Below, one piece after another: positions 10,191 to 20,619 of a DNA stretch of 64,000 nucleotides. The stretch is taken from contig NC_070566.1 of the NCBI RefSeq assembly GCF_026914185.1, forward strand, positions 682,001-746,000, written 5' to 3'. The notes beneath the pieces were generated by a model that worked only from the letters and a program-made list of their open reading frames with translations, was not told where the DNA came from and did not search any database. A program made the translations under genes and the position numbers. Position 1 is the first letter of the stretch, and each line of letters starts with the position of its first letter. This DNA is from Puccinia triticina (Eukaryota > Basidiomycota > Pucciniomycetes > Pucciniales > Pucciniaceae).

Positions 10191-11736
10191 GAGCCCCGCT
10201 CAATCACTCACAAATACGGCAACCACACCGGGAACCGCAACAGGAAAACTAAGATTAGACAAAGCGTCCAAGTACGTACCTGAGGAGAGTTAAAGTTGGT
10301 ATAAATAGCTAACCAACTTTATACTTGTAGAAGCCTTGCAGACCGGATTGGTACACAGAACCAAGAGTCTCTTTTCCACAGTATCTCAGCAACCACCGTT
10401 CAAGGTGAGTAGAATCTCCTCCCTGAGGATTGATAGAAACAGAATAGACCGCTGACTTAGCCAAACTCCATTCGATAAGCAGACACCAGCTCATCTCACC
10501 CGTATAGGCAGGATATGACCAAGCTCCTCTGTTAGCTGGCCCCTCCATCAGTGAGCTGAATAAGACCAGACTAGAACCGCAGCTAAGATCTAAGCTAACA
10601 CAGGCACCTTTATTAGAAATGCCTCTGTTAGCATCACATAGCTATTGCCGCTGCGCTAGCCGCTAGACAGACAACTCCAAGGAGAATCCCAACCAAAGCC
10701 AAGCACCCAACCGTGCTGCTTTCAGGTAAAGCTCATCCCCCAACCAGATTCTTCTTTTTCCTTTTTCTCAAGTCATATAAAGTGTAAATACAATAGTATT
10801 GAGAAAAAGCAACAAACCTTTCAGTTGTTCCAATCTTTTTAGCCTCTGCCCGTTTGCCACCGCTATTTGCTTGTGTCCAACCGTGCCTCATCTCATCAAA
10901 GACTTTTAGTCTTATATGCTAGCTTGTTGTCTTGGCGTAACTTAATATCAAAGATTTTCATCTTCATAGAAGCCCTGCGGGGTTGCCTGTGTTTCTTTGG
11001 AGCTCTTGTCAAGATGAAATGTTAACCTCAACCATATACATACCTGCTGCCGGCCGCAGCCCAGTGGCTAACTGTTGGCTGGCTTACCCTACAGCTTGCG
11101 CAGATGTTAAAATTCCACCACAAACTAATGTATCAACCCTACTACATAGGGACCTCCAGGTCCCGCGGCAGCCTATGTAGTAGACACTGTTTGTGCCTCA
11201 GTGAATCTCGCGCGAGGGTGCTACACTCCCCCCCCATTTACATATACTTTACAAGTGGCTCGGGTCTTGCAACCCACACTAGCCTTTCCCCTGCGGGGCC
11301 ACTGCTAATTGGTGAAAACTCCCTGGGTGTTATCCGGACCGTCTGGTCCAAGCCCCTGGTGTTCAACTCCAAAACAAAAACCTTTGATCCTCCACAATTT
11401 TTGGTACCTCTTGATTTCACATTAATTCCTGCTTGAACTGGAAGTCAAACCCAAGCAATTGCTCTGTTGCACTTGGTCACAAACCCAGGTAAGTCCATTC
11501 CACAATTTTCTTTTAGCTTTAACCCCCCTCCCTAATTATTTCAGCCTTCCAGCTGGTCTGTGACACTCTTTCAAGTTGACTTGCTTCACACTTTATTAAG
11601 AGATCATTAGCTAATTCCCTTTCATTTGCCTTCTTATAAAAAAAATTCAAATTCTGTTTGAACAATCCTGCCATCAAGACTACCTTTCTTGTATTGTCTT
11701 CCTGAAATTACATCAACTACGCCTGCTGCACCTAAG
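10190..11736. other. Repeat-derived DNA without supported gene
   Basis: Mixed repeat-like sequence. The clearest structure is a perfect 12-bp inverted repeat, CTACTACATAGG at 11139-11150 and CCTATGTAGTAG at 11172-11183, with a 21-bp loop. No coding frame with a recognised motif. Confidence 0.4.
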
Positions 11737-12927
11737 ATGACCCCCACGGCTTGGAAATATGTGTCTGCTAGAAAGTCTGCCGCCGCTGAACAGTCCGCCT
11801 TTGCTCCCCAAAACTGCTTCCCCCCCGGCTCTCTTGATTGCTCTCTGTCAGAATATCTTAATCCTCTTCCCTCAGCTGATGATCATGCGGCTTTGCTACA
11901 GTTGGGGGATCTGCTTCAGCTGTATCTAATCTGGAGAATGCAGCTAAGAACACTGCCACCAGTACTGCCCAAAACCCAACAAATGGCAACCAACCAACAT
12001 CACTGTCTCAGCCTGGACCTCTCAATGACTTGACCAATCCCCCTCAGAAGAAACACAAGAGGGCCTTTTAGTCTGATGACAAATCTGGTCCATTGCCCCA
12101 GTCCTTTGAAAAAATGATGAAAAAGTCTATACTGGAGCTCACAAAAGAAGCTCAGGAAAACTCCAAGGGAGCTATTTCCGAGGAAGATAAGCAATTCTTT
12201 CTTGATTACCACACTCAACAACGTCAGATGTTGATCATCATGGCTATTGAACGCGGGGTCTCTATGCCCATGGTTGATGGCTTCATGTGAGTATCTGCTG
12301 TGCTTTCCTCATCACCCTTGCCAATGTATGTATATATGTTAAATGTTCTGAAATTTTATCTTCAAAACTGTTTACATAGGGGAAAGAAAATTGCACTCAA
12401 AGGTCCCAATTGTTGGAACAAGTTCTCCCAAACTGAAGAAGTCCGAGAGGTCTTCCGAGGCAAGTGGGTGCCTTTACAATCTCACAAAACAACACATCAT
12501 TGACCCAACTCTCAATTCATTCAGCTAGTAAAGGAATTGATAACAAAGAGGCCAGGGCAAAGGTGTCAGGCATATGGCGCGGGAAGACAAAAGAGGGACA
12601 ACGTTCCTATGCTAATGCTACTGCTGAGCTTATGATGCCAGAACTGGGTGTTGATGTGGACAGCACACGGCCAGCACCAACAGGTAATCAAGGAAGGCGC
12701 ACACACTTGGACAGTTTTCTCACAGCTGAAGAACGAGCTCTTGACAATGACTCTGAGGATGAACCTTGCTCTGCACGGACACAGTCCAGTATTACTCCGA
12801 ACCTGGTATCAACTTTGGAGGCCCCTCATCTGCGGAGCACAGTTTTGGTGTTGTTCAGGGAAATTTGGGTTCAATTTTTGATACAGCGTATCAAGATACC
12901 TCTTTGCTTCATTGCCAACCTCTTTAG
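11737..12927 (+). pseudogene. Decayed HMG-like ORF convergent with the KDZ transposase
   Basis: From ATG 11737 a Ser/Ala-rich segment runs into a frameshift near 11905 and an in-frame TAG at 12069-12071, then a helical block (KKSILELTKEAQENSKGAI, IIMAIERGVSMPMVDGF). A GTGAGT...CATAG intron at about 12287-12379 and a second intron near 12467-12520 follow. The exon joined there reads KGPNCWNKFSQTEEVREVF then KARAKVSGIWRG-like EARAKVSGIWRGKTKEGQ, resembling an HMG-box helix pattern. It ends at TAG 12925-12927. The frames are broken, so it is called a pseudogene. The HMG resemblance is weak inference. Its 3' end lies about 30 bp from that of the KDZ relic. Confidence 0.45.
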
Positions 12928-12959
12928 TGTTTTTAAGTTTGTTTGAGAGCCACTGGGCT

Positions 12960-14710
12960 GAAGAGCTGGTCAGGTCTGAGGAAGGATTTTAAATGTGGGA
13001 TATTGAAATCAAATGCTTACCACTGCTCTCCAGAACTTGTTCTGAATGATAAGTGGCTTGCGCCTGGATACTTGTCAATCAATGAAGACGTGTGGAAAAT
13101 TGGAGAGGGGAGACAAGCTTTGATAGGAAAGACCAAAGGCGTTCCAAGCATTCACCATCCAATACACCCCACCATGAGTTGAATCAAGGGTTATACACAA
13201 CCTGACATGCACATTCATGCACATATGCATGAAAGACAGAGGTTCCAAAGCTCAGGTTGTGTATCTGGCTGGTCAACAGATTCCACTATTCAGGCAGCAG
13301 TTAGGATAGTTTTGAGAGATCAAAGTCAACCAGTTTTGAGGAACATACCATACTCATGTGATTCTCAAGGTGGCACCCAAGATCATATATAATTCCCACT
13401 TTAAGCCCGGGAAAACTTTCCAATACAGTTTGGAGGATGGAAACAGGATAGTATAATCTATACCACAATGTCAGATCAATTATTTGCTTGAATGAATTGA
13501 GGCATCTCACATACTTTTAGCCTGATTTGTAAATGTTCACAAAGAGCATTGGTGCATCGTGGCAACAAGTACTTGCAAAGAGGCCACTGTCATCACATTT
13601 ATCCCAGGTGGATCCATCTCGGCTATCATTTGCAGCCTTGTGAGAATCTGTGCATGGAGGCTGGAATGAATAAAGTTAACTCTAGTTGATCATCAAGAAA
13701 AAAACTGTATTCAATGCTGATGTCAAATCTTACATCAATACCTTGAGCCAACAACTCTGAATCCTCAAGAGCTTGCTTGTCTGTCATGATTTTTGATGGC
13801 TTAATCAAACTATCTGGATACTGATGCTCGCAAGGGTTGTCCTTACTGGCATGGGCATAATGGTGTTGTTGGAAGTTTCCATCTAGTGCAATGATGAAGT
13901 CTGGTTCATTTGGGTCAGCTTTAAATTCATTTACACTAGGTCCAAAGCATCGAGGGCACTTATCTGCCCAATTATCAGCTGCTGAGAGTTGGAGGCCATA
14001 TGAAAGGAGCTTTTTCTGAAGAGCCATGATACATGAGTTTAAATCAACACTATAGGAGAATGGAATGCAAAGGTTCCTCTTTCTAAAATGGACACTACGG
14101 GAGAAAAGTGGCTGGGGGCTACGGGTATCCAAGAACGCAGACAGGCCTTTGACAAAAGCGGAGGTAGAGATGACCAATGTTTTCCAAATGAAATGATGGA
14201 GTTGGATAAGTCGGATGGAGAAAGATGTTTGTGGTGTGTTGGTGGATGCGGCAAAGTAGCCATAGTGTAGCAGTTGGATGAGGTTGGGGATACATTTGCA
14301 GAATGGGATTGAGCGTCTGGGTTGTTGGTCTAGTGGTGCAATGCATGGTTATTGAGATAATAATTTGCACAGGTAATCAGGAACAATAGAAAAGGACTTA
14401 CGAAGAATGCCTATCAGGTCAATGTTACAATGATGGATGTCACCCGGTGCACATACACAACTTCTGGAGGGAACTGTAAACTCGTCCATTGTATTACATG
14501 TGAAGTTGAGAGTGGCTTCTTGTTGCAAGAGGTATGTGGATGTGGCTTGAGATTCCATCTGTGACCACTGATGGCTGATTTGCTCTCTTCTTTTGGCATG
14601 ACGACGAAGGCAATGATAAGCTGCATTTTCTTGAAGCATTGGGTCTCTTTGATTGTCTTCCTTGTATTCATCAATAGTTTCCTCCCAGTCGCTGTTTTAA
14701 TTGGTGTCAA
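12960..14710 (-). pseudogene. KDZ (Kyakuja-Dileera-Zisupton) transposase relic
   Basis: Read on the minus strand, pieces of a KDZ transposase appear in order. First comes a Cys/His N-terminal segment (CVCAPGDIHHC near 14450), then SIRLIQLHHF and ADKCPRCFGP near 13950. IIALDGNFQQHHYAH follows near 13880, VGIIYDLGCHLENH near 13360-13410, and FGTSVFHAYVHE, WWGVLDGE and LERLWSFL between about 13100 and 13250. These are the hallmark blocks of KDZ transposases. Several frame changes and stops, including TGA at 13184-13186 where the family has Arg (NP-stop-FN), show that it is dead. Terminal repeats were not found. Confidence 0.75.
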
Positions 14711-15581
14711 GCAACACTGAAGTCAAAGGGTGGGTCGGGTGTTAAGAAGGGGCTGGAATAGCACCAGCTCAACGGCCAGAATGAATTGATTCTTCAAATT
14801 GATGTTGCTCAGCAATATTGTGCTCAGTTGGCCTACGGCGTTTTCAACGGCTTTGTGTGGATCCAGTTGAGATGGATGTGTTGATTTGGTTGTTTGCTCT
14901 TTGGACTGGCCGGGTCATTGTACGTAGTGTATGGTGCTTGCTTGCTTTGCTTTGCTTTGAATCGGTCACCATTAATAGTTACATATGTGCAAAGCATACA
15001 CCCAGGGAGGTTTTGTTAGAGTGGTTCATGCACTTATGCAAAACCCATAGTATATTCATGTACTTACATTCAATGTACATAGATTCTCTAACCTTGTTGG
15101 TGACAGGTCCAAACCTAGACCTGTCACCGCCGAGCTGGTACAGTCCCAGCTCTCCCCGGGCCGAGCTCCTTTTCTCTTTCCTCACCAAGATAGGAGTATC
15201 AGATTGACCCGTGGAGAGCTGACATTCATCGGACTGTTCCGTGCAGGTTAGTCCCTATGCCAAGCAATCAAACCAAGAATATAGGAGTATCGGATCAACC
15301 CGTGGAGAGCTGACAGTAATCGGACTGTTCCGTGCAATTTCCGTTTGAACTCATCATAGGTTAAAAGCCGCTCTTTCCCAGACCATGTTTTGTTCGGCTG
15401 TACTGTCAAGATTCTTGGGATTCAGATAGATGAAAAAGGCAGATACCTTGAGATAGAAAAGATTATTCTTCGAGAAGAAGGAAGGACAGAGGAAGAGATA
15501 GATCAGATTGTACGAGAACGTGAAAATTTAAACCAAACCAAACCCACACCCTCCACCTCGACATAACCAATCCCCATCGAT
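14711..15581. other. Leader region of the decayed copia element and flanking DNA
   Basis: No gene is supported. Features seen are a perfect 11-bp stem (GGTGACAGGTC at 15099-15109, complement at 15118-15128), a two-copy direct repeat, and a stop-free frame without ATG at 15360-15563 (EIEKIILREEGRTEEEIDQI) just before the gag start. Confidence 0.4.
15191..15336 (+). repeat. 55-bp direct repeat, two copies, 91-bp period
   Basis: Copies at 15191-15245 and 15282-15336 share TAGGAGTATC, CCGTGGAGAGCTGACA and CGGACTGTTCCGTGCA with few differences. They lie upstream of the gag frame and may be part of the retrotransposon leader or LTR. Confidence 0.8.
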
Positions 15582-18500
15582 ATGGATCCTGTTCAAGATC
15601 AGATGTTAGCGAAACTTCAGCAGAAAATGGCTGACATGACTGCGGAGATTAACCGGCTGAAGGCAATCCAACCCCAAGGTCATGTCAACGCCGGTGCAGC
15701 AGTTTGTGCGCAAGAAAACCGGCAGGAGATCATCCTGGGAAACTTCCTGCAAAACCCCATCAAACTCCACCGCCAAGTCAATCCTGAACATGTGGTACTT
15801 TTGTATGGTTCAGCTAACTGGTTGCAATGGGAGGAGTCCATCAAGGCGACCTTACAGTATGCCTTCTCTACGACTGAGTCGATGATCGCCAAGACCACAA
15901 ACTTTACTCACCTTGCGACCAAAAACAACCACGCGATCGTGAGCCTGATGAAGAACACCATTGAGAAGTCACTTCTGGGGATCATCAAGGCTGCAGGTCA
16001 CAAGACGGCAAAAAACATCTTGAAAGCCTTGAAATTGAAGTGCGAACGTTTGGATCAAAGGCACAAGATCAATCTAGTTAATGCGCTGATGGAATTGGCC
16101 AACGCTCCTGGACTTGCGGACGAGACAACTGTGAAGGCTTGGGCAAAGGTGAACAGCGAGCTTGAACAGTCTAAGCTCACACTCAACAAGGCTGTGGGAA
16201 TTCTTCTTCAGTTCAACTTCAAGCCAGCAATTGGGGAGGAGTTGACAAAGTTTGAGTTTACTGTTGATCAATACTTGAATGATAAGAAATGTGCTTCTTT
16301 TGCCAATGTAACAACGGCCATCCAGTCAGCCTTGGGTACAGTGAGAAAGCAAACTCTTGTGCTTCAATCTGAACACGTCCCCATGGAACTTCATCAGATC
16401 CATGCTTTCAATCAAGGAGGGAGAGGCAAATACATCACTCCGCAACAACAAAACTCGGTTGACAAATTGTCAAAGCTCAATCACCCTTTTTTCTTGGTTG
16501 ATAAGGCTGAATATTACAAGGGCAAGGGTCAGTCAGAGGCCCTGCTCAAACAACACGGCACGGAGTGCGCATACTGTACCCATGATGGAAATTGGTTTGC
16601 GGACTGTTTGGAATTTTGGCGTGCAGTAGCAATGAAGCAAATTGCTCCCCCACCACCGGATTTTGAATCTTGGGACTCAAAATATGTACTGCCTTGTCAA
16701 TCTGAACACCACATCCAAAATGTCAAATTCCCCAACATGACCAAAGGGTTTCTGCTTGAATCTGGCGTGTTGGCTCATGTTAGTGGCGACTCTTCACTTT
16801 TTGAGCCGACACGTAAGCTGACGGTACCTTGAATATTTTATCTTGCGGTTACGGACTGCAATGTGGTTGTATCAAACATTGGCAGGGCAACAATTCCAAC
16901 ACCAACCGGGAAGCTAGTGATTGATGAGGTGTATCATGTGCCGAGAGTAGATGTAATAATTTTGTCAACCGGTAGATTAATTGCATCCAGATGGAAACTA
17001 CAATATGAAGGGACCAAGGCTATGTTATTAGATCCTTGGAATAATAGCTACCCTACCATTTTCTATAACTACTGCTGGTCTCTTGAAACTCTCACCAACC
17101 CAATACATGCCAATAAAATATTGCAAGTCCCGTCGTTTGACCCGTACAAATGGCACATTTGCCTTGGTCACACCTCCAATGATGTTGTGATACGTTACCT
17201 GAAGATGAACTATCCTGACGTTAAGATAAGATAGTCTCCGTTCTTCTGTGATCAATGTGCTAAGTCAAGAAGCATTAATAGAAAGTCAATTGGAGTAGAA
17301 TCACACATTGTCCGTGAGAAACTGCTAGACCTAATGGTGTTTGTTGAAATTTAAATCTAGAGCCTCACAAAATCAACACAAGAGATAAGCCAAGTGGCTC
17401 GAGATAGGGGACAGTGAGGGTGAAAAGCTCACCGGATGCAGTTCAGAGTGGCGTGGAGAAAAGAGAAGATGTAGAATCAATGAGTGTAATTTCTTGTTGT
17501 AGGCAGCCAAAAAGTGGTTGGAAAACAATAGAATAATGAAAAATGTTTGATCAAGACAAGTTTCATCTATACTATCTCTGAGACTATGTGTGATAACAAG
17601 TATGACAAAATATTATCTACTACTCACGGTTCAATGACTACTTGGTGTGATAAAATCTTTACTAACAAGGATACTGGCAATGCTTTTGAGAATGACATGA
17701 AACATTGTTTTAGAGGTGTAAGTAAGAGGAAATGGATAAATTTCAACAGTGTTTTATGTAGCTGGACCGTTTGAGGTAGATGTTCACAGCATGAAATACT
17801 GCATCACTCTAAGGGATCACGCAAGCACTTTCTTGTTTGTTGGATCAATTGAGAAGAAATTGGATGTACCAGATAAGATCATGTCTTGGATGGATCACCT
17901 CAAGAACTATTTTGGCCGGTACCCTTCTCACGTTCAATGTGACAACGCTCTGAAGTATGTCCATGCCCTAAGGAAAAGACTTGATGTTGTTGGCATAAAA
18001 ACTGCGCCAAGTACCCCATACACACCTCAAGTTCAACAGAATGGAGAGGTGGAACAGCTAAATTGGACAATTGGAGACATGGCACGGACCATGCTCCACA
18101 AGAGCAAACTTCTGTGCAGATTTTGGAGTTATGCCTGGTTGACGGCCGGTCATATTCACAATTGAATCCCAAACTCTAGGACTGGAGAAAATTCAACAAT
18201 CAAAGCTTTCTATGGCATAAAACTGAATCCTGATGTTCTGTATCCTTTTGGTGCAAAAGCGCTAATTCATATCCCAATATTCTTCTCATCTTGTGAGCGT
18301 TGGGCGATACATTCAACAGCGGCAGTATTCCCGGATTTCCAAAACCTCCCGGTCAAGAAGCGTCCACTGAAGAAAAGTGAATTTGATTTTGTATTAAATC
18401 AGATAATGATGAAGTTGGGCAAAGAGAAGACTGATGTGATTGCAGCTGAAGAGGCGAGACAGTTAGCTCAACTAGAAACTGGACCTGAGTTTGATCTACC

Positions 18501-18815
18501 AAAAACAATCAAGGCGGCACTCGCGGGATTGGACTCAGAATTGTGGAAGGTGGTGGCGACTTACAAAATGGATAAATTTGGCGAATTGGACGTATGGGAA
18601 GCGGTGGACCCTTTCAAAGGAATGCAAGTGTTGGGTGCGCGTTGGGTGTTTTTGCTGAAGCGGAAGCCTGATGGGATGATAGAGAAGTTTTAAGCCAGAT
18701 ATGTTGCAAAAGGTTTCAACCAACACCTCGGAGAAGACTGCAATGAGACTTATGCACCAACGGTGTTGCTCAATACACTCAGATTGCTGATTTCCATGGC
18801 AAATAAGTTTGGGTC
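15582..18815 (+). pseudogene. Decayed Ty1/copia polyprotein
   Basis: The gag-like frame from ATG 15582 contains a zinc knuckle CAYCTHDGNWFADC in which the usual His is Asn. A protease-like site follows in which the catalytic Asp is Glu (LESGVLAH). After TGA 16830 the same frame gives the GAG-pre-integrase block (WHICLGHTS), then TAG 17232, a CDQCAKS zinc motif, and the integrase core (RDHASTFLFV, CDNALKYVHAL, YTPQVQQNGEVEQLNW). The reverse transcriptase start follows (DVWEAVDPF, GARWVFLLKRKPDGMIEKF), with TAA at 18691. Homology stops near 18815, before the active site. A 407-bp insertion at 17342 splits the integrase. The element is dead and truncated. Confidence 0.85.
17342..17748. mobile_element. 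407-bp solo-LTR-like insertion in the decayed copia integrase
   Basis: The ends are TGTTGAAATTTA and TAAATTTCAACA, a perfect 12-bp inverted pair with TG/CA termini. The insertion is flanked by a perfect 5-bp duplication GTGTT (17337-17341 and 17749-17753). Taking it out makes the integrase frame run on in phase. TG...CA ends and a 5-bp duplication fit a solo LTR; the long terminal inverted repeat would also suit a small TIR element. Confidence 0.8.
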
Positions 18816-19200
18816 TGACCCGTCCCCGGCGTTGACCTGCCTCTGCAGTCAAATTTGCGGCAGGCAGGTCAAACCTGACATTCCCTTGACCCCGCGGGCG
18901 CGCCAACGCAACTCGAAGTTGAGAATTGAGCGGTGGTGTAGAGCCCAAAAAGCTAGATTTCCCTGCAAAAATCTAGACTTTTTGGGTCTAAAGCGGCATC
19001 TGGGAGGGTGCCAGATCCCACAGGAAGTCACCCATTGAACACCAATTTTCAAAAAAAAAAAACATTCAAGCAAGCTTAGGGGATGTAGTAAAGTGTGGCT
19101 TGCATTCACTTTTGCAACTTGGCGTTCAAGAACAACCCTGAACACCGACTTGCAAAAGTACATGCAAGTTGCATCTGGCCAACTTTGAAACCCCCTAATT
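18816..19200. other. Repeat-derived DNA at the break of the decayed copia element
   Basis: The copia frame ends abruptly and unrelated sequence follows, with a 10-bp inverted repeat (TTGACCTGCC at 18832, GGCAGGTCAA at 18863). No gene is seen. Confidence 0.4.
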
Positions 19201-19398
19201 AGGGTGTTCAAAGTTGACTTGCATAAAATCATAACACCATAAAATCATAAAATTCTGAGGTGAAAAAAATATGTACACCCAAACACTCAAATTAGAGCAA
19301 CATTTCTAAAATGGTACATATAAAATCATCATTTGAAAGGTTTATGATTTTATGATTTTATGTAATGAAAATTTTCTGATTTCAACTTTGAACACCCT
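19201..19398. mobile_element. 198-bp foldback MITE
   Basis: A perfect 17-bp terminal inverted repeat, AGGGTGTTCAAAGTTGA at 19201-19217 and its complement at 19382-19398, continues into inverted ATAAAATCAT repeats. Flanks read TTA on the left if the element starts at GGG, and TCA on the right, so the target duplication is imperfect. It is non-coding. Confidence 0.7.
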
Positions 19399-19604
19399 CA
19401 AATAGAACATAGCAAATGGCCTGCTTTTTAAATCAGTGGGAAGTCCTTCATTTTCCCCAACCCAAATGGCATATTTTCTATTGGGGCAAAATTGCAGATG
19501 TTGTAGTGTTAGTTCATCATGAGATTTTTGGCTGCCAGGGAGTGTTTTGCTGGGATTGGGAGATTCTGATTGATGGTCATCATGTGCATGGGAGGCTAAC
19601 TTAA

Positions 19605-19674
19605 CACAAGTCCCCCCTGGTGGGAGCGCTGTGGCTGGCGGCGAAGCCGCCCCTCCCGCAGGGAGGGACTTGTG
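19605..19674. repeat. Short inverted repeat (CACAAGTCCC / GGGACTTGTG)
   Basis: Perfect 10-bp arms about 50 bp apart, with further C/G-rich pairing inside (CCCTCCCGCAGGGAGGG). A similar small hairpin with AGCCTCTC/GAGAGGCT arms is at 25911-25969 on the other side of the copia element. Confidence 0.55.
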
Positions 19675-19762
19675 CATTATCCCAAATTTTACGCGGGAGC
19701 AGAAAGTTCATTTGGCTGAGAGGTTTTTAAAATTTTTATAGCTCCTCCCCCAGCCTCTCCAC

Positions 19763-20557
19763 TGTGAAGATTCGAGCTCCGAGCGCGCGCACAAGCGCCA
19801 AAGAGGGTTTGGGTTCAAACCTAACTCTACCAGGGAGCAAGGTCAGTGACCACTCCTCCAGGCTATGCATATGCATATGCTCCCTCAGGCGAAAGAAGAA
19901 GCTTCAAGCTGACTTCTCCGCTCCAAACAGCCACGTCAGCAATTGACACAGAGCAAACCCAGATCACGCACGACAATCAACCTTCTAGGTGAGTGTTGGC
20001 GGATCACGATGCAGCGATGGACCAACGGCTGATAGCTTGACTTCAACTACAGCACGAACGGCCACAAAGCGCATCCAGGCCGAATAGGCTCCAGCCTCAG
20101 AGGACGAATAACCCCGGCATTGACTGGTGGTGAGTTTGACTCTGCAGAGCCTACCCAGATAGACGAAGCTGACATCGTAGCCTGTTCGCACTTAGAACAT
20201 AGCGCGAGTAGCTCGCTATCTCAGCGCATCGCACGCACCTAAGGCATCATTTGGTTTAAGCCCAAAAGTGAGAGCGATGACGCCCAGCCGAAACCTACTA
20301 GCAGAGGAGCAGATACTGACAAGATCTCATGTTGTTTCCTTAGCGGTTTTGGTCCTGTTACTTCTCCCCAGAGAGATAGCTGACTAGCTGCATCTCAACA
20401 CTTTTCTTATTTCTTATCACTCTAATCCAGGAGACGGACTTGACTCGCTCCTAGGTACTAACTGTTTCTGATATTCTTGTTTCTCGTCTACTTTGTAAAT
20501 AAAGATATCAAAGTACTGATAAGAGAAATAACACTCCTAGTTGTCTCAATTCTAACA
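19763..20557 (+). repeat. 5' LTR of the intact copia element
   Basis: 795 bp, beginning TGTGAAGATTCGAGC and ending CAATTCTAACA. It includes GTAAATAAAG near 20495, a possible polyadenylation context. Compared with the 3' LTR it shows C/T or G/A differences at CpG sites plus one G/T. Confidence 0.97.
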
Positions 20558-20576
20558 GATTTACAGTCTCGGTTGC
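20558..20576 (+). promoter_or_regulatory. Primer-binding site matching the tRNA-Tyr anticodon arm
   Basis: The 19 bases directly after the 5' LTR are GATTTACAGTCTCGGTTGC. Their complement contains CTGTAAA, the anticodon loop of tRNA-Tyr (GTA anticodon), with the 5' strand of the stem. Priming from an internal tRNA fragment is known for Drosophila copia and yeast Ty5, which use initiator Met. Use of tRNA-Tyr here is inference. Confidence 0.65.
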
Positions 20577-20619
20577 TTGCGTACGGATACCTCAACCGAG
20601 AACTAGGAGCGACTCCAAA

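Noticed and set aside
15191..15336. CRISPR-like direct repeats
   Set aside because: Only two copies, long units, eukaryotic context; part of a retrotransposon leader.
19805..19830. Pol III B-box-like GGTTCAAACC in the copia LTR
   Set aside because: No A box at proper distance and no cloverleaf; it is ordinary LTR sequence, present in both LTRs.
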